Assembly: GCF_022760755.1 (NCBI RefSeq)
Contig: NZ_JAIVFP010000001.1
Span: 513,501-577,500, forward strand
Length of the DNA stretch: 64,000 bases
Direction of reading: 5' to 3'
From: Candidatus Rhodoblastus alkanivorans
GTDB lineage: Bacteria > Pseudomonadota > Alphaproteobacteria > Rhizobiales > Beijerinckiaceae
Shown here one piece after another: positions 62,235-64,000 of the stretch. Under the pieces are notes generated by a model, which did not search any database, was not told where the DNA came from, and worked only from the letters and a program-made list of their open reading frames with translations. Position numbers and translations under genes: made by a program. Every line of letters starts with the position of its first letter. Within the stretch, counting starts at the first letter, position 1.

Positions 62235-62348
62235 ACAACATGGATCGGTAACGCAGTTGCGCGCGCTTCCGGTCCGCTCCGCCCTCACCTGCTCGACCCG
62301 AGCCCTTTGCGTCGCCCTTTCGAGGAAGAGGGCGGCGCTTCGCGTCGT

Positions 62349-62388
62349 GACGGGTTTTGGCAGGAGAGAGAGGCTCTCGGCGCCCGTC
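62349..62388 (+). ncRNA. 40-nt stem-loop leader, copy 3 (parB-like gene)
   Basis: It starts GACGGGTTTTGGCAGG and ends CCCGTC. The outer stem is GACGGG/CCCGTC and the inner stem GAGAG/CTCTC with loop AGAGG. It is the same length as copies 1 and 2 and ends 14 nt before the start at 62403. A degenerate fourth copy precedes the parB relic at 60735. Confidence 0.58.
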
Positions 62389-62402
62389 GCGGAGTAAAGA
62401 CC

Positions 62403-64000
62403 ATGGCGACTGCCGTCCAGAAAATCACCCTCGCGTCCGCGCGCGACATCCCCTTCAACAAGCTGGTTTTGAGCCAGGCGAACGTCCGCCGGTTGAAGGC
62501 TGGCCTGTCGATTGAGGAACTGGCGGAATCCATCGCCCGACGCGGTCTGATCCAGAGCCTGCACGTCCGCGCCGTGCTCGACGCCGAGGGCGAGGAAACC
62601 GGAATGTTCGAGGTGCCGGCGGGCGGACGGCGTTATCGGGCTCTGGAGCTGCTGGTGAAACAGAAACGGCTCAACAAGACCGCGCCGGTGCCCTGCATCG
62701 TGTCGGAAGCGAATGACGGGATCCTGATCGAGGAAGTGTCGCTCGCGGAGAATATCGAGCGCGCGCCTTTGCATCCGCTTGACCAGTATCGCGCCTTTCA
62801 GGCGATGCGCGAGAAAGGCATGAGCGAGGAGGCCATCGCCGCCGCCTTCTTCGTTGGCGTCAATGTCGTGAAACAGCGCCTGCGGCTTGCTTCCGTGTCG
62901 CCCGCGCTGCTCGAAATTTACGCCGATGACGGCATGACGCTGGAGCAGCTGATGGCCTTCACCGTCTCGCAGGATCACGCCCGCCAGGAACAGGTTTGGG
63001 AGGCGATCCGGAACGGTTGGCAGAAGGAGCCTTATCAAATCCGTCGCATTCTGACGGAAACCACGGTGCGCGCCTCCGACAAGCGCGCTCTGTTTGTCGG
63101 CGTCGAAGCCTATGAAGCCGCTGGCGGCGTTGTCTTGCGCGATCTGTTCCAGTCCGACGATGGCGGCTGGCTGCAGGACGTCGCCTTGCTCGACCGTTTG
63201 GCGGCGGACAAGCTCAAGGCCGCCGCCGAGGAGATCGCTGCCGAGGGCTGGAAATGGATCGAGGTTGCGGTCAGCCTTCCTTATGGCGTCACCTATGGCC
63301 TGCGGGAGCTTTTGGGCGTGGCGACCGAGCTGACCGAGGACGAACGGACGGCGATGGAGGCGCTCCAGGCTGAACGGGACAAGCTCGAAAGCGAATATGA
63401 GGCGGCCGAGGAACTGCCGGAAGAGATCGACCGGCGTCTCGGCGAAATCGAGACCGCGCTCGAGAATCTTGAAAAGCGCCCGCTTCATTACGACTCTGTC
63501 GAAATCGCACACGCCGGCGCCTTCGTCAGCATCGCCGCGGATGGCGCGCTCTCCGTCGATCGCGGTTATGTCCGCCCAGTGGATGAACCGCCCGTCACGA
63601 CCGAAGGCGAGGACGCGCCCGAATGCCAAGCTGCGACCGCTGATCCGGAGGAATCTCCGGCGCTTCAACGCGCGGTCATCACCCTTGGCGGCGAGCTTGC
63701 GCAGCCGGAGGAAGAGGAGGACGAGGGCATCAAGCCCCTGCCTGACCGTCTCGTCACCGAATTGACCGCGCACCGCACTTTGGCGCTTCGCGACGCCGTC
63801 GCCAACAATCCGCATATCGCCATGACGGCCTTGCTGCACAAACTGGTGTCGGACAATTTTCTGCGCCCGGCTGGCCCGGGATGTCTGGAGGCGAGCGTCC
63901 GGCACGTCTTCTTTCCGGCGCAGACGGAGGAGCTGAAGGACTGTCCGTCGGCGAAATCCATTGACGAGCGGCGCGAAAGCTGGGGCGACCATATTCCCGC
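62403..64000 (+). CDS. Large ParB-like nuclease/partition-domain protein (cut by window edge)
   Basis: The ATG at 62403 opens a frame that stays open to the window end (532 codons). The N-terminal ParB/Srx domain is ARDIPFNKLVLSQANVRRLKAGLSIEELAESIARRGLIQSLHVR, followed by VPAGGRRYRALELLVKQKRL and SLAENIERAPLHPLDQYRAF (ParB boxes). A KorB-like HTH region follows (MSEEAIAAAFFVGVNVVKQRLRLA). Then come a long helical part and an acidic segment near residue 440 (EEEEDEG). Such 650-720-residue ParB proteins accompany DUF932 genes on plasmids and ICEs. The role may be partition or element regulation. Confidence 0.88.
   Translation, partial: MATAVQKITLASARDIPFNKLVLSQANVRRLKAGLSIEELAESIARRGLIQSLHVRAVLDAEGEETGMFEVPAGGRRYRALELLVKQKRLNKTAPVPCIVSEANDGILIEEVSLAENIERAPLHPLDQYRAFQAMREKGMSEEAIAAAFFVGVNVVKQRLRLASVSPALLEIYADDGMTLEQLMAFTVSQDHARQEQVWEAIRNGWQKEPYQIRRILTETTVRASDKRALFVGVEAYEAAGGVVLRDLFQSDDGGWLQDVALLDRLAADKLKAAAEEIAAEGWKWIEVAVSLPYGVTYGLRELLGVATELTEDERTAMEALQAERDKLESEYEAAEELPEEIDRRLGEIETALENLEKRPLHYDSVEIAHAGAFVSIAADGALSVDRGYVRPVDEPPVTTEGEDAPECQAATADPEESPALQRAVITLGGELAQPEEEEDEGIKPLPDRLVTELTAHRTLALRDAVANNPHIAMTALLHKLVSDNFLRPAGPGCLEASVRHVFFPAQTEELKDCPSAKSIDERRESWGDHIP

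Noticed and set aside
61851-63992. 713-codon minus-strand open frame opposite DUF932 and parB
   Set aside because: Antisense to two recognised genes and their leader, with repetitive GLxxR/FxxQ composition typical of shadows.

Overview
The window looks like a high-GC alphaproteobacterial chromosome, most likely Hyphomicrobiales (Beijerinckiaceae/Methylocystaceae-like). This is an inference from codon and base use, the AcoR/AcoXABC set, AmtB with two PII proteins, PQQ-dependent alcohol oxidation, many c-type cytochromes, and RES/Xre and MqsRA cassettes. No rRNA, CRISPR array or phage module was seen. Two tRNAs are present: Arg(CCU) and Gly(GCC).

Left half (1-31 kb) is mostly intact host-type DNA. 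It starts with a cut-off P-type ATPase, a small Tat-exported basic protein, IS3-family debris beside a truncated VIT1-type gene, and an OmpR-type two-component pair. Next comes an electron-transfer block: CcmI, a Cyc2-like outer-membrane cytochrome-porin, three diheme cytochrome c4 proteins and a cytochrome b561. Then follows an alcohol/ketone/acetoin block (11.1-22.7 kb): acoXABC and acoR on the minus strand, and divergently a flavin monooxygenase, a PQQ alcohol dehydrogenase, a small cytochrome c with a CX3CH heme motif, and an outer-membrane channel protein. Two strong sigma-54 promoters, each with the same GC-rich palindromic upstream elements, tie the two arms into one apparent AcoR regulon. 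After tRNA-Arg come housekeeping genes: a nuclease-like protein, an M48 protease, amtB-glnK with a sigma-54 promoter, tesB, a second PII gene, Trm112, a LON-domain protein and CnoX-like thioredoxin.

Right half (31-64 kb), just after tRNA-Gly, is an accessory patchwork. It holds two near-identical DUF932 genes and a large ParB-like gene. All three have a 40-nt stem-loop leader, and there is also a decayed copy of the leader plus parB start. Between these lie an IS3/IS2-type element separating two genes that both lack their 5' ends, and an IS256 element with an IS21 element inserted inside its transposase (8-bp target duplication visible). Also present are an IS5 element and a small metabolic island: hydrolases, a frameshifted phenolic acid decarboxylase, a benzoylformate-decarboxylase-like enzyme, GST, D-lactate dehydrogenase, rubredoxin/pirin/tautomerase, CocE-like hydrolase/cupin and malic enzyme. 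A solo AHL synthase and two adjacent toxin-antitoxin loci follow. Behind D-lactate dehydrogenase lie two translationally coupled small genes with nitrile-hydratase-like (NHLP) leader domains and no visible modification enzymes.

Best candidates for something new are: (i) the shared structured leader of the DUF932/ParB genes; (ii) the sigma-54 regulon joining FMO, quinoprotein and acetoin cleavage; (iii) the Cyc2-like/cytochrome c4 module; (iv) the orphan NHLP pair.
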